Assembly: GCA_021234155.1 (NCBI GenBank)
Contig: JAJEKV010000002.1
Span: forward strand, 7,147,046-7,211,045
DNA: 64,000 nt
From: Isoetes taiwanensis
Lineage: Eukaryota; Streptophyta; Lycopodiopsida; Isoetales; Isoetaceae
Direction: 5' to 3'
Shown here: piece by piece, positions 9,845 through 21,435 of the stretch
How the letters are laid out: each line of letters begins with the position of its first letter
Numbering within the stretch: position 1 is the stretch's first letter
The notes under the pieces: model-generated
The model's input: the letters and a program-made list of their open reading frames with translations, nothing else
Database searches by the model: none
What the model was told of the DNA's origin: nothing
Program-made: the position numbers and the translations under genes

Positions 9845-12783
9845 CTCAAAGCGTTCTCATCATCGTCCTTAGCTTCTTTAGCCACTAATTCTTGCAACTT
9901 GAGCCCCCCACACTACTAGGGATCACCAGCGATAATGGCCTGGTCTCTACGGCCCAACCATAGTCTATTGTTTTCAAAGGTTGGTAGCGTGGCGGGTCAT
10001 TAGGATTGGGTCTCAATTCTTGCTCCAAGCAATCCCTATCTTGCATTGCATATGAGGTTCCTTTTTCGCTTGAGGCTCAAACCAAGAGACAAACACCTCT
10101 TCGTAATGTGGGAGATTAGGGTCCTCTATTGGGTCCTCTTGGCAAAAGCCAACCACGTCGAGGCGGTTATCATGTGGTGCGATTAGCAAGAGCATTCCTT
10201 TCTTGACATCTTGGTAGGGTCGAATATTTCAAGCGGGTTCTTGGGTCTGCAGAAAGGCCCAATAATGAGATGCTTCAATGTGCTCATCCACAAACACTCT
10301 TCGGGTTCTTCCAATGCACTGCACAGTGCTTGGGCGAAATCTTGAATGGCTTGACTCACTGGGGCTGCGTCCCCAAGCACTTTCATGACAAAAGGTGGAC
10401 CGGTAGTCAATAACTTCATTCATATATGTGTTGGACCATGACTTATCGCCGACTCTAGAAATAGCTGCCCGATTGCATCATGTACTTGGCAATAGAAGCA
10501 CTTAATGCACCTATATCTTTCAAGCTCCCATATGGCTGAAGGACCTTAGGTGACCCTCTCGGAATCATAGGTAAACCTTGGGCATCCTCCTTCCACATTC
10601 TGATTCCCTTTTCAGGGAGCCACTCCCTATGCCCTGGCCTCATCTTGTAGAACATTAGTGGCCATCCATCCTTCATGCAAAACTTGAAGAGTAGAGGTTC
10701 CAAGTGACCACATAAACGGTCCTTCTTATCAGGGATAAAACCTTTCACGAATTCCTTCCAATCAGGAACCTCTGTCACAAGGTAAGGTGAAGGAGCCTTT
10801 GAACTACACTGCCTGAAGAGTTGCATAAGCTCCGGAATAGTCAATGCATCTGATCTTCTCATTAGAGTAGAGTAGTTTCCAAATAGGGCATCTATGTCAT
10901 CGTGGGTGTGTCCAACCATCATGAATCCCAGCTGCACTTGATCAAAGACACCTAACCAAACCAAGTATGACAAGTAAGAGAAAATATATCTATTCTTATT
11001 CTGACCTGAGCAATTATCTAGCTGCAAGTAAAGCCTCCTAGGCAACTTGTTCGCTACCATGGGGCCTTTGATAGGAGGCATAAAATTATTTCTACTGCCA
11101 TTCATCATTTTTGTCCTAAGGTTATCTGTGTTTAAAATTCTTTGCACCCATTTTGCTTTCGGGGACGATCGTATCTCTCAAATGGCCCCAATTATCCTCG
11201 GATCTATTCTCCGGTGTCTTCAGGGGGTATGATTCAAGGATCCCACATGAAAATTAGAATCATCGGGCGGAGGTCCGGTGAGAAGTGGCCCAAAGGCACC
11301 TATACCATGGCCGTGCATGAGAGCACTGTAACAGCGACCTTGGTCGTTCACCCCTCCATCTGAGACTTTGCTAGCTTCTCTAGGCGAGGGACCATGGTCT
11401 TATTCTGATCCATCTTATCATGTATAATGGTTAAAGCGTGCTCGGGGAGATCTATGAGACAAAGCTCTCGGGACCCGATAAAGGCTCTGCATGAAATCTG
11501 GGCGTCATATGTGATTTTCTCTCTATTGCAAGTACCCTTCTTTCATTTGGATCTCTGGTCTTAGCAAGCTTTTTCTTTATGACAATACAGGTGTTACACT
11601 TAGAAAATGCTATCCTCTTAGCTATTGCCACCTCACGAATGATTCTCTTTCCAAGGGCGAGAAAGGGCCGAAGGAGAAATATGCTTTGTCATCTACATAG
11701 CGGTAATATCTACTTCTTGGTGTATATCCTTCTTAGTCAAGGCTGAAGGTAGCCTCTTAACATTTTGTGCGCTACCCTCGCTTCGTAATTTTCGGCGGTG
11801 TGGCATCGTCTCTGCGTTTTCATCTATGAACATAGATAGCATAGCATTACCGACCAAAGTATGAGACCTTGGCTTCTTAGACCCGGTATTTCCGTGCTCG
11901 GCAATTTCGTGGGCGTCATTGAAGAGCTTCTTCCACTTGTAAAAGTGGAAATGGGTATACCATAGGCTTTATGCCATGCTTTCACGCTTTTTGTTTGTTA
12001 TTCAACATCGGGTTTGCGAACTACACCATTTTGAGAGCAAAGATCTAGCATGTTATATGCAAAGGTTGTGCGCTCAGGGACTTCATGTTCGATAAAAGGT
12101 TCTCATGCAAGCTATCTCACGGGATGTAAAATTTGCCTGACATCGTTTCATGCGGTGAGTGATGACTGAAGTCTAGAATAGCCTCGGCACTAGTTTTCTT
12201 TCACATTTAGTGCGTCTTTGGGCGTGTCACGGGTCTCCGATTGACCATCTTTGTAAGGTCTCTTTTGGTGATGCCAATTTCGGGTCTAATAGAGTAAGGT
12301 TCATTCTCCACATCCTTCTCCTTCACCGCAACCCGAGAGTAGAAGCGGAATGTTATCAGCGAGCACGAAGGCTATGGGCCATCGACAAGGTCATGCGGTT
12401 GGGGCATTTTACGCGCGGGCTTGGCGGCATAGAGATCTTTTCGGGCATTGGAAATATGCTCATGATAGTAGCGACTATCGAGCCTTCCCCTAACTTCACG
12501 TCGGACCCGCGGCATGGTTTGGATCGGCAAAAGCGATAACACCATAGGCATAAGCCATGTGGCGGCATTCATGCATGAGTGTGCATGCCTTCTCAACTAA
12601 CTCATCTCTAGAAAGCCCTTGCACATGATTCGTCTCATTCTTGGCTAACCCCTCATTGCCTCGGGTCACCTGCCGGTTTATCGCGTTTTTATCGACATGG
12701 TGGGGTGCAAGCTTCCTCCTCTCTAACAAGTGGAGCAACAATGTCCTTCTTGTACCACAACACAAAAGTCCCCACGGCTTCAC
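9845..12783 (-). pseudogene. DUF7869-type putative transposase, multiply frameshifted
   Basis: Read on the minus strand, successive frames give ordered pieces of this family. Near 12000: VKAWHKAYGIPISTFYKWKK. Near 11900-11740: HGNTGSKKPRSHT, AETMPHRRK and RLPSALTKKDIHQEVD. Near 11600: AFSKCNTCIVIKKKL and TRDPNERR. Near 11480-11400: HALTIIHDKMDQNKT. Near 11340-11230: ALMHGHGIGAFGPLLTGPPP. The longest clean stretch (10455-11147) holds LYLQLDNCSGQNKNR and VGHTHDDIDALFGN, the acidic motifs typical of the family. C-terminal pieces follow at 10419-10013 (VFVSWFEP), ending near 9845. At least four frame changes separate the pieces, for example near 11360 and 11510. The segment 12370-12783 is coding-like in the same direction and may be its 5' part. 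The role as transposase is inferred from its position in a TIR element. Confidence 0.75.
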
Positions 12784-14235
12784 CCATTTTTTTTTCTATT
12801 TCCATTTCGGAATTGGTAGCGGCAATTGTCCATCAAAACATTCACAATTGAAACAACAACCATACCCTCGGGACCCGTCGAATTGTGATGGCTTTCGAAA
12901 TTGTGGACTCTTCCCTCGCCACCTTTTTTCCCAAGTAGATATAGCGGAATTACATCCGCCATCACGCAAAGAAGAGGTCGTGAATATCGCGCGCGATCCT
13001 CTAAGCAAAAAGCAATTTGTGATCATAAAAGTACTCTGAGAAATATATGGCGAGAAATTAAAAATGTTCGGGACTTTTCGTCACCGCGATCTTATCGAGC
13101 ATGGGCAAAAACAGCGGTCGGCGCTTTTGCAATCATTCAAACTAGCCGTTTCAATAAGAACTCATGTGCAAATCACATTTGGAGGTTAACAAGTGGTTTC
13201 AACTCATAGTTATCGATATTTGGGAGTTCTTTGGTAAATAGCAAGTGTAGATGGTTGAAGGTATCGCGACCAGCGATCTCGTCGAAACACAAAAGTTAAG
13301 CGATTGACTTACGGACTAAAGCATTACTCATACCTCACAGAATATGGTGGCGTCAACGTCTACTTGAAGCCAAGGACCCGTCAGAAGCTGCAGTGTCATA
13401 AAAACAGTGTTTTGTATCATCCTCATGGAGAAAGAAAGCATATACTTGAAACACGTTTACATTGTATAATAAACACACCAGAGTGCACAGGTTTGCTTAC
13501 AACATCTATTTTTAAATAGTTGCAACAAAGTATCAGGAGGTATCTTATCAATCCATGCAATACATATTGATGTTAGTGTAGAGACTCGTCGGTTGTAGTT
13601 ATAATTGAAATTCAGTGCAGCATAAACTTTGAGTTCACTTCACTGAGTGATATGCATCAGAATATGCCTTTTACCTCGCCCGAAACCCCGAATTCGATGC
13701 ACTTGAAGAATTCCAAATGTGCAGTGGCGGAGTGCAAGCGGATTATGAGCGCCCTCGTCAGCGCCTTCAATGGATGCGGGATTCTGCAGCAAATCCTTGC
13801 CCGAACTTGGCCCAGCTTAGGCGCAGCTCCAGCGTCTCGAAGATCTTGCAAAACAATCAAATTTGAATTGGCTTTTCCCGCTTTCACTTGAAATGTTTGT
13901 TATGGAATTCAAATTTTGCACGTCCGTAATCCAGTCTGTCTTTGGAGCATTTACGGCTGCATAGTCTGTCATGTACCTTTAATGAATTGACCCTACGGCA
14001 GAAAATTGAACGCGGACGTCCAAGTCGATAAAGACCTTTTGTACGGATTACTTGCTTTTTCGGGCGGGCATATTCGCACGAACGCATTTATGGCCGGTAA
14101 TAATTACGGCCGGCCGGCCGGCAATTAATACTTCTGGCGTGCAATTAATGCGCCCGCACGTGCGACGCCATTATGGCAGGCACGATTTTTCACGCACCAT
14201 TATGATGGGCGGGCATTTAAATTCCGCGGCCGCGT
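12784..14235. other. Intergenic region between the divergent transposon genes
   Basis: It lies between the minus-strand transposase relic and the plus-strand ParB/methyltransferase-like gene. Part of 12784-13030 may still be minus-strand coding, with a short Cys-containing stretch, but it is unrecognised. 14098-14225 is unusually rich in CG and GGCC words for this AT-rich window, as expected for the promoter region of the plus-strand gene. No other gene was recognised. Confidence 0.45.
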
Positions 14236-14237
14236 TC

Positions 14238-14243
14238 TATAAA
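14238..14243 (+). promoter_or_regulatory. TATA box of the ParB/methyltransferase-like gene
   Basis: TATAAA lies about 140 bp upstream of an ATG in good context (14379) and just after a CG-rich block. A first exon with a canonical donor follows, which supports this as a core promoter. Confidence 0.5.
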
Positions 14244-14378
14244 TTGAAACTCAGAACCCCTCAAAACAAATTTGAAGACCGCGATTTCTTCAGCGCCTGG
14301 CGCCTTCGACCTCGGAGCGCCTTCTCGAGCCTCTTGAAAAAGACTGGAATTTCGTACACACCCGCCGCCCGCGATCCC

Positions 14379-17300
14379 ATGGCACCAAAGGACTCCCTCA
14401 GAGAAGGTAATTTCTAACATTTCAGCTCAGCAAGATCGCGGCCGCGATCTTGCCTACTAGAACTTCTAGTGTTTTCATAAGTATAGCTGCTCAGCAAGAT
14501 CGCGGCCGCGGTCTTGCTGGCTAGGTTTTGTAATGTCTTGATAGCTGTGGGTGCTCAACAAGATCGCGGCCGCGGTCTTGCTGAGCATAGATTTTCTTTC
14601 TTGCGATGTTCATGAGTAGTAGTGTAGTAGGTCACTAGGATCGCGATCGCGATGTTCGTGAGCAGTGGAATTCTTTTCTTGCCGTGCTTAGCTGCTACAC
14701 AACATCGCGGCCGCGATAGTGTGGAGTGCTATTTTAGTTGCTTGGAAGGATCGCAAACGCGTTTCTCTTCAGTAGTTTATACCTTTTCGTTCCACAACAT
14801 TATGTAGCCTATCAGGCTCTCACCACAGGCTTTTGTTTACAGCACTTGCTCTGTTTCGAGGACCGGATGTCGAACCCATCCGTATTATAACCCCTTCCAA
14901 TGAAAGGAAATGGTGTATTGAGATTGCACAAGCCATACCGCCTGATTAAAGGTGATGTGAGAAAGGACGTACTGTTCTGCTTGATTTGAAAGAAACACGA
15001 GGGCGTTGAGCAAGTTGGCATAGTGGTAGCAATGTGGGAAGGCCGCGAAGAACAATGTGCAAGATGCTATCATATGCGGCATTGAGGACACACAAGCATT
15101 GCAATTCCTCGAGTACATTTTGAAATGGCGCAATTATGATCAGATCCTTGATGCGGACCCGACAAAATGAACAAGCCGACCCACAGGGAAAAACCCCCCA
15201 CATCGGCTAAGGGTTATGGTTGGTTGTTGCCATCCTATAAATCTCTATCTTTGTCGGGGAATAAAGGGAAAGCAGAGACATATTGGTAGGGTTCGGCATG
15301 CGAGAAATGGTTTGTCTGAGACAAAGAAGCCTCCGGTTTGTGCTTTGAAAGCGATTCGGGACGAAAATGCCCTCGGAAGTGATGGACACCAATTGGCTAA
15401 GAGCCGTGGCCAAGAAAAAGTGTGAAGCCTATTGCTACTTTGGGAGAGGCGTCGGCACCAAAAATGTTGTTGAAGAACCACAATCCACGATAAACCCCTC
15501 GGTATTATTAACCCTACTCTTCCTCTTGCTTTGAAGGCCCCGGATAGCACTACATCGGTGGATTTATTCAAAAACTCCCTCCTTTCAAAATTAACCTTAG
15601 AAATCGACACTGGCGGCGATAGCATGCGGCCCGCCAGTTCTCAAACCCCCTCCCCTCGGCCTCCTCTAAACTAGCATTGACATGGCCCCCACACCTGCCA
15701 TTTCGGTCGAGTTGAAGTTCAATCCGGAAGAGGAACGCATAAGATGGCGAGCAAACCACTGAAGCTTGAGCAGTTCAAAGGTTTTACCCTTAGGGGTTAA
15801 TTGGTTTACAAAGATTTCTATTTTTTATTGTGAACCCGCACCAGCAAACTTGACACCGCGAGAATCGCGGTCAAATGACCATGTTCAAACTCTGGTTAAA
15901 AGCTTCAAGGCATACCCGATGAGAGGTCCTCACACTGGCGGCGTCGTGCCGTTTTGACCCTATTACGTGTAACGATTTCTTTATCTTTTGGACACTCGTT
16001 ATGTAGATTTGACTTGATGGTTGTCTATCTTTCGGGGAGGAGGGTGACATGGAGCAATCGGAAGATTTGAAGGGCAAGAAATTTTATATTATTTCGGCAA
16101 CCCACAGATTTTTTGCGGCAAAACTCCTTTGTTCGGTCGTCGGCCGGTTGAGCAAAGCAACTAGAATTTGCCAAAGTATATGCTAGAAGAAGATCGAGGG
16201 TGCTCAACGGAAATCTTCTGAGACAAAGGAATATATAGAGTTGAGTATTCAATGCAACGAAGTAATTGCAAACACCGCGGTACAGAGAGCCACCGATTGA
16301 AAAGCGCAACAACCGTCATCAGACAAGGCTTATGGCTGTCCTCCACAAGGACCTATAGGGACAGCTACAACTTCAGCTTGGAAGGTATTTATTTATTTTC
16401 TACTTTCGCCAACGCCGTGGCGCGATCTTGATGCCTTTGTTTCGCAGGATTTCCATGAAATTGCAGCGACCACCTTGAAAGTGCACGAGCTTAAGGATGA
16501 AAAACAATTCATTTTATGGATGAGAAGGTTTTAAGAAGTTAATGGAAGTTGCGGTCAGGGGTGAGTCGTAAACTTCGGTGGCGACCATGGTGAGTTTCCG
16601 GACAAGCCATCCAAAGAATTCTTTAACAAGACCGGCTCCGGTTGCTACGAGGTATGTCGAATGCGAGGTGTCGTCGAGCGCTCGATGAGATTATAGAAGG
16701 CAAGGCGTATTTAAAGGTGCGGTCGGGTTATAGCGGGAGATTTGATTGCAAACAACGGGCAACCTGACATCAGAACCCTCACTTTTATGAGGCGAAATTT
16801 TATCTTATGCCACAAATTTCTTTGCGGAAGGATTTCGATAGGCGGGAGGAATTGCTTGAGGGCTTTTCGATTTGAATGAGCAGAGAATCTTGGATATATC
16901 GGATCTGGAAATCTGATGCGTGAAGGCTAACTATAACAAGGATCATACACTAGGTAACCTACCGTAGCCTTTACGGAGCCGGGGAATATTCTAAAGCCGG
17001 AAGAGGCTAGAAAAAGAAAGGAGAAGAAAAATATTGTCATAAAGGATTTGAAGGATGGCATCCCTACTTCCTCCCAAGTGTCGAGAGAATGCGACATTGA
17101 TATTCATTGACATCCAGAGGGATAAACAAGGTATGGGATTGCAAGAAATACAGATCTATTTACAAGGATAGCTACCATGCGAATGCCAAAATTTACCACT
17201 TGGTTATTATCATGCTTTCGGTGAATTTGCCCAATTGCTTATGCGGTGAAGCAAATTGGTGGTGGCTACCTATCTTTAGGTTCTTATGAAGAAATGGGAT

Positions 17301-18440
17301 GGGAGAGCAAGCGAAGGGTGAAAGAACATCAGTACTTTATTAGTCATATGTGCATTAACGGAGTGATGTTGGGGCTTTTTGTGCAACCAGAGCTGGAGCT
17401 TAAGCCTATCTCCCACCGACAAGGCTCTAAGTCAACACCATTGCCTCCAATGGCGCTAACGAGGTAATGAGGATGCCGATGAGAAGATAAAAAGAAATTT
17501 CGGACTCTTTTACAGGCAAACCAAGATTCAAATGGTGCAATGGAAGGAGATCTTGTATTGAAATGTCATTTGAAAACCTCGTATGCCTACCATATTGTTG
17601 AACATTTGGTGCCGAATCGATGGTTTTGCGTTCTCGATTTCTTTTTCGGCTGGGGGACTTCTTCGTGTTGCTCTTATGCAAGGCAAAAAGAGCGTGGCCT
17701 TCAAAGTTCAGTAAAGTGTGTGCGGTTTCACGAGGGCGTTCTTGGAAACGCTTGAGAAAATGGCCAATCAAAGTCACGGGGGTTTGAAGAAGAAGAGAAA
17801 GCAGAGAATATTGAGCCGATCCAGCTACGCCCAACATCGGTATCACCCAAAACACAGATCTATCAAACACGGATTCCATTTTGGAGAATCTCGATGCTAA
17901 GTCCTACTGAAGAGAGAATGCAATAAACAAAGCTTGCTTGAAGAGACCGAAAAAGGTATAGAAGCCACGAGCCCACTTTTCAAAAAATTGAGTGCACTTA
18001 ATGAGAAGCTTGATGGGTACATGCCTTTCTTGACAAAGGCGAACATAAGTTTGAATACGTGGGCGTAGAACACATGGAAACGGACCAAAGCACATGGAAG
18101 CGGACCAACAAAGACATGGAAACCCGGCGAAGATGAGGTTCTCGGGACACAAGAGCATCAGTACACATAACCGTTAGAAGCGAAGCTCTCTCATCCACAG
18201 CAGATTGCTACCGAACCGGAGAAGGAACTTATAGGCGGGGCGATCACGATTGGGATGATGAAAAATGGGAGCATGATTCATATCTGCGGTAGCCAAGATC
18301 GCATAAACGCCATGGGTGTTCGATTCGAAGAGTCCGCGGTGTTATTCGAGATGGACACAACACAAGCTATGGACTTGGGTAGAGAGCATGTCAACCGCAT
18401 GGCCAATGAAATGGGTGTGATACGATCAAGTATCCAAACA
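14379..18440 (+). pseudogene. ParB-like / DNA-methyltransferase-like gene, multiply frameshifted
   Basis: A likely first exon (14379-14407, MAPKDSLRE) ends at a GTAATT donor; a palindrome-rich intron follows. After an acceptor near 14828, coding resumes (FTALALFRGPDVEPIRIITP and a later piece FLEYILKWRNYDQILDADP). Pieces at 15720-15960 read AISVELKFNPEEERIRW and LTPRESRSNDHVQTLVKSF. Next, 16064-16130 reads LKGKKFYIISATHRFFAAKL, which has the ParB fold's characteristic I-I-x-x-x-HR-x-x-AAK-L pattern. At 17607-17700, VPNRWFCVLDFFFGWGTS, then after a one-base shift ALMQGKKSVAFK, fits motif I (D-x-F-x-G-x-GT) of beta-class N4/N6 DNA methyltransferases. The catalytic (D/S)PP(Y/W) motif was not found. 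ParB plus methyltransferase fusions are known in phages and some algae. Many small indels make this copy non-functional. Confidence 0.5.
14426..14720. repeat. Array of GC-rich palindromes in intron 1
   Basis: Five palindromes built on ATCGCGGCCGCGAT lie at 14431-14454 (perfect 24 bp), 14493-14518, 14553-14586, 14638-14655 and 14702-14718. The first three are spaced about 60 bp apart and extend into CAAGATCGCGGCCGCG with matching CTTG arms. Related words near the right end (18563 and 18712) suggest a role in the element rather than in splicing. This is inferred; binding sites or hairpins are both possible. Confidence 0.8.
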
Positions 18441-18560
18441 CAATCGAATAATGAATGTTGTATATTACTTCCTTCAATGGAAATTTTGGTTTTTGGGAAT
18501 ATGTATTACCATATCTTTTTGTCTTTAACCATAGCTTTTACCATATGTTTAATGCTAAAA

Positions 18561-18730
18561 ATAATCGCGACCGCGATCCTCTCAGAACAATTATATGGCT
18601 TTAAATCGATTTTTTGTGATATGCTTGCTCCTCGGTAACTTATTTTAACACAATGCTCTCATATGGTCTTAATAAAAGGCTCATTATTTTGTCTCCTTTC
18701 AGCTGCGAAACATCGCGTTCGCGATTCTTG
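18561..18730. repeat. Right-side copies of the ATCGCG palindrome
   Basis: AATCGCGACCGCGATC (about 18562-18577) and CATCGCGTTCGCGATT (about 18712-18727) share the palindrome core found in the intron array. Both lie within 400 bp of the right terminal repeat. Confidence 0.65.
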
Positions 18731-18936
18731 CGATAAGTTTGAGCATTCCCTCCTACTACATTCTACTGGCGATGGACCTTTGCATGAGCTGTAAAAATTA
18801 TATTTCCGCAGAACACTGAATCATTTGCAGAATTTGTGCAAAAAAACGCCAACTTTTACTCAGTTGGTAGCAGTTTTTGCACTGTATGGCTACCCGCTAA
18901 CCTATTTCATGCTAAACGAGAATTCCAAATTTCTCT

Positions 18937-18955
18937 AATTAATGAAATCATGCTT
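18937..18955 (-). repeat. Right terminal inverted repeat of the 10.4-kb transposon
   Basis: This is the perfect 19-bp reverse complement of 8527-8545. AATA follows directly as the second copy of the target duplication. Confidence 0.9.
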
Positions 18956-19075
18956 AATACCTGTGCTCTCAACCTGTGCTTTGTGATGCTTCAACTTGTT
19001 CTGATGGTGGATTCGATCCTAAAGTCCTTAAACATGAAAACCTATAGTGCGTGAAGATTGAGAAGACCTAAAGGT

Positions 19076-21400
19076 TAATAAGAAAAGTGAAACATTCTTG
19101 CATAACTGGATACAGATGCTGTGGTGCTGCTTGGCTTCTCCAATTTGCTTCTGCAATTTTCAAGACCTCACATGCATTTTCTAGGCATCTTGAAGCAAAA
19201 AAGATGAGGTGAAAAGCCAAAATGGAATTAACACTTCTCATGTCCTATGCATCATAAGTTCATTTCACTTAGCTTCTCGTATACAATACAAATGAGGAAA
19301 GCAGTAAGATAGGAGAGAATAGAACTTGTGTCTGGAGCTTGAGCATGGAGAGCTGGGCCTGTATCTGCTTCTTTTCCTCCTTGGGGTTCTTCTGATGCAG
19401 TGGTTAGATTGTCTTCTAAAAAATTTAATGATTGGATTAAAACGTGATTTGACATCCAGTGCGCAATCTGCTTGTGCCTCTACTGCATTGAATATCATGT
19501 TACAATGATTCCAAATTAACCAATTGAAGAAGAAAACACGGTGGTGTCTTGCGCGCTTGTCCCATATGGGCTCCTATAATAAAGGAAGTATACTACAACA
19601 TCAACACTAACAAAATAACATAGCATAATCAACTACACGAAGGCTAGCACATCCATCTATCCATAGATCCATCATAGATATCAATATATCGTAAAACATG
19701 TAGGCTCCTACCCAGGCTCAGACTCTTAGGGAGGTAGACTGACGGGTGGGTCTCGAGATAGAGCAGACTGAGATATAACAATGGCGGGGCTGGCTATAGA
19801 CAATGGCTTGGGTTGACCACTCCATCTGCCCCTCCTGTGCATACTTTGCAGATGGGCTAAATCAGGCTCTGATGTGACTGTAACTTGCTAGAGATGCAGT
19901 CTCATAGTATCACCCAACAAGACTGTTCTGGGTTGTATCTCCCCAGTTCGATGAGGTAGGAAGGGTTGCATCTCCCCTTCCCAGAGAGTAGTGGCTCCAT
20001 GGGCGGCTAGAGGATCGTGGTGATACACGTCCTTATCCGACTGAACTCCCCAAAACAAGAGCCAGGCCAACACCTGCAACTCTTGAGAGTCAGGGCGATA
20101 CCATTGATCCAGGAAGTGTTGGACCCATACCTGGCCCTCATGAAGTAAGCGACTATAAGCCTAGCCTGCTATGGGTCCCCAGTAGCCATGCTCAGCAGAG
20201 ACCTCCCTCCACTTTGCCACAAACCCGTTATATGGACCTCAGACACTCCATAGTCTCTATAGCTTGGTGGGCTCTATGCACAGGCCGCATATAATAGGAA
20301 CTAAGGGGTCTAAACTAGGAGCATCATCTAAATAACAACTGCTAGGTCTCTACCCCCCATCCCAATACAAAAGGAGAAAACGTGATCAACCAACATCACA
20401 TCTCTAAATACACGATAATAATAAGAATACATCTAATCCTAATTACATGCACCTAACTTACAGTTAGGGTTCATTGATAAGGTTCAAGATTCGGACTAGG
20501 GGTTCTAGGAGGGCTCCACTAGAAATACGAGATACTAGGTCATCTGGAGTCCTAACTTTCAGATGATCTACCTAGGAAAGTACTCCAAATGCCTGCTCTG
20601 GAGGAACTTCCACCCGCTCCTGGCATCTCCATGGCTTGCAAGCAATTTGGGGTAGCTCCCACTCCTTCTAACATGAACATTGGGGCTAATGATCTGTGCT
20701 ATGCTACAACAAACGGTTCTCGAAACGGAGTTTACTCAGAGTTCCAAGACAGCAGAAGCCAGAAAGTGGCTTAGGGTTAGGGTTAGGCCATAAGTATGTT
20801 AGGGTTTCCATGCCATGACACGTGGCTCTACTAGGGTGCGACCATGTGGCGGGTTGCACAATAGGATGGGGTCATGTGGAAATGGTTCCATCCTAAGGTT
20901 GGCAAAGTTATGTAATATAACTTGGTCATGTTTCCCTATTCACACTTGATGTGTACAAGGCTGCCATAATAGGCTTGTATGGTGATGTGGCCTTAAAATA
21001 TACGTATTATACCATATATTTTGGGGAACGTCACATTTGGCCTCCTTAACATAATGTTGTTCTCAGCATTATGGTAAGGCGATGAACCTGTATCAACCTT
21101 ACAAGATACAATAACAAGAATATGATCATAAGACTCTATTAAATGATCAACTTCCAACACTTACTTATAACGATAATTGTGAAGGCTATACTTATACACT
21201 TATACAAAATTGCATAGCCTTAATGTTTATCATCAAAAGTTAACACATAATATCATAACAACCTGTTTAAGAGTTCATAATTAAGTACAAAACTTATAGC
21301 TCCTATTCTTCTCGTAATGTGCTCCCTCCCGATGCTCCTCCTTTACTGGCATGACGGGCTGGCTTCAATCAATTCGGAGATGACTTGGCCGTTGAACTGC
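19076..21400. other. Unassigned region upstream of the gypsy scrap
   Basis: No host gene was recognised. 19560-20780 has a composition unlike its surroundings and may be LTR or UTR sequence of the minus-strand Ty3-gypsy element whose chromodomain lies at 21436-21666, but no repeat pair proves this. A short TTAGGG run at 20764-20781 is only two to three units. Confidence 0.35.
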
Positions 21401-21435
21401 TCCATAAACTATAGGTACTATTTTACCAAATCTTG

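Larger units (their letters stand above)
8527..18955. mobile_element. 10.4-kb TIR DNA transposon carrying DUF7869-type and ParB/methyltransferase-type genes
   Basis: The ends are perfect 19-bp inverted repeats: AAGCATGATTTCATTAATT at 8527-8545 and its complement at 18937-18955. They are flanked by AATA on both sides (8523-8526 and 18956-18959). Joining the flanks gives ACCACAATA-CCTGTGCT, which matches the uninterrupted paralogous site near 4658-4675 (ACCACAATACTTGTGCT). This is direct evidence of insertion with a 4-bp target duplication. Contents from left: two small plus-strand genes, a minus-strand DUF7869-type putative transposase, an intergenic region, then a plus-strand ParB/methyltransferase-like gene with a palindromic array in its first intron. 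The superfamily is not assigned; 4-bp duplications occur in several (Academ, Sola and Ginger among them). Confidence 0.88.
4815..19075 (+). repeat. Tandem segmental duplication, copy 2, split by the 10.4-kb transposon
   Basis: The kelch-like gene and AT tail (4815-6911) and the downstream block (7975-8526) repeat copy 1. The next part of the block resumes at 18956 after the transposon and continues to about 19075. The middle (6912-7974) has no match in copy 1 and no recognisable gene. Confidence 0.75.

Noticed and set aside
17020-17130. Methyltransferase catalytic motif near DIDIH/DIQRD
   Set aside because: No frame gives a (D/S)PP(Y/W) pattern, so the motif was not claimed.
20764-20781. Telomere-like TTAGGGTTAGGG
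   Set aside because: Only two to three units; too short to be an interstitial telomere.
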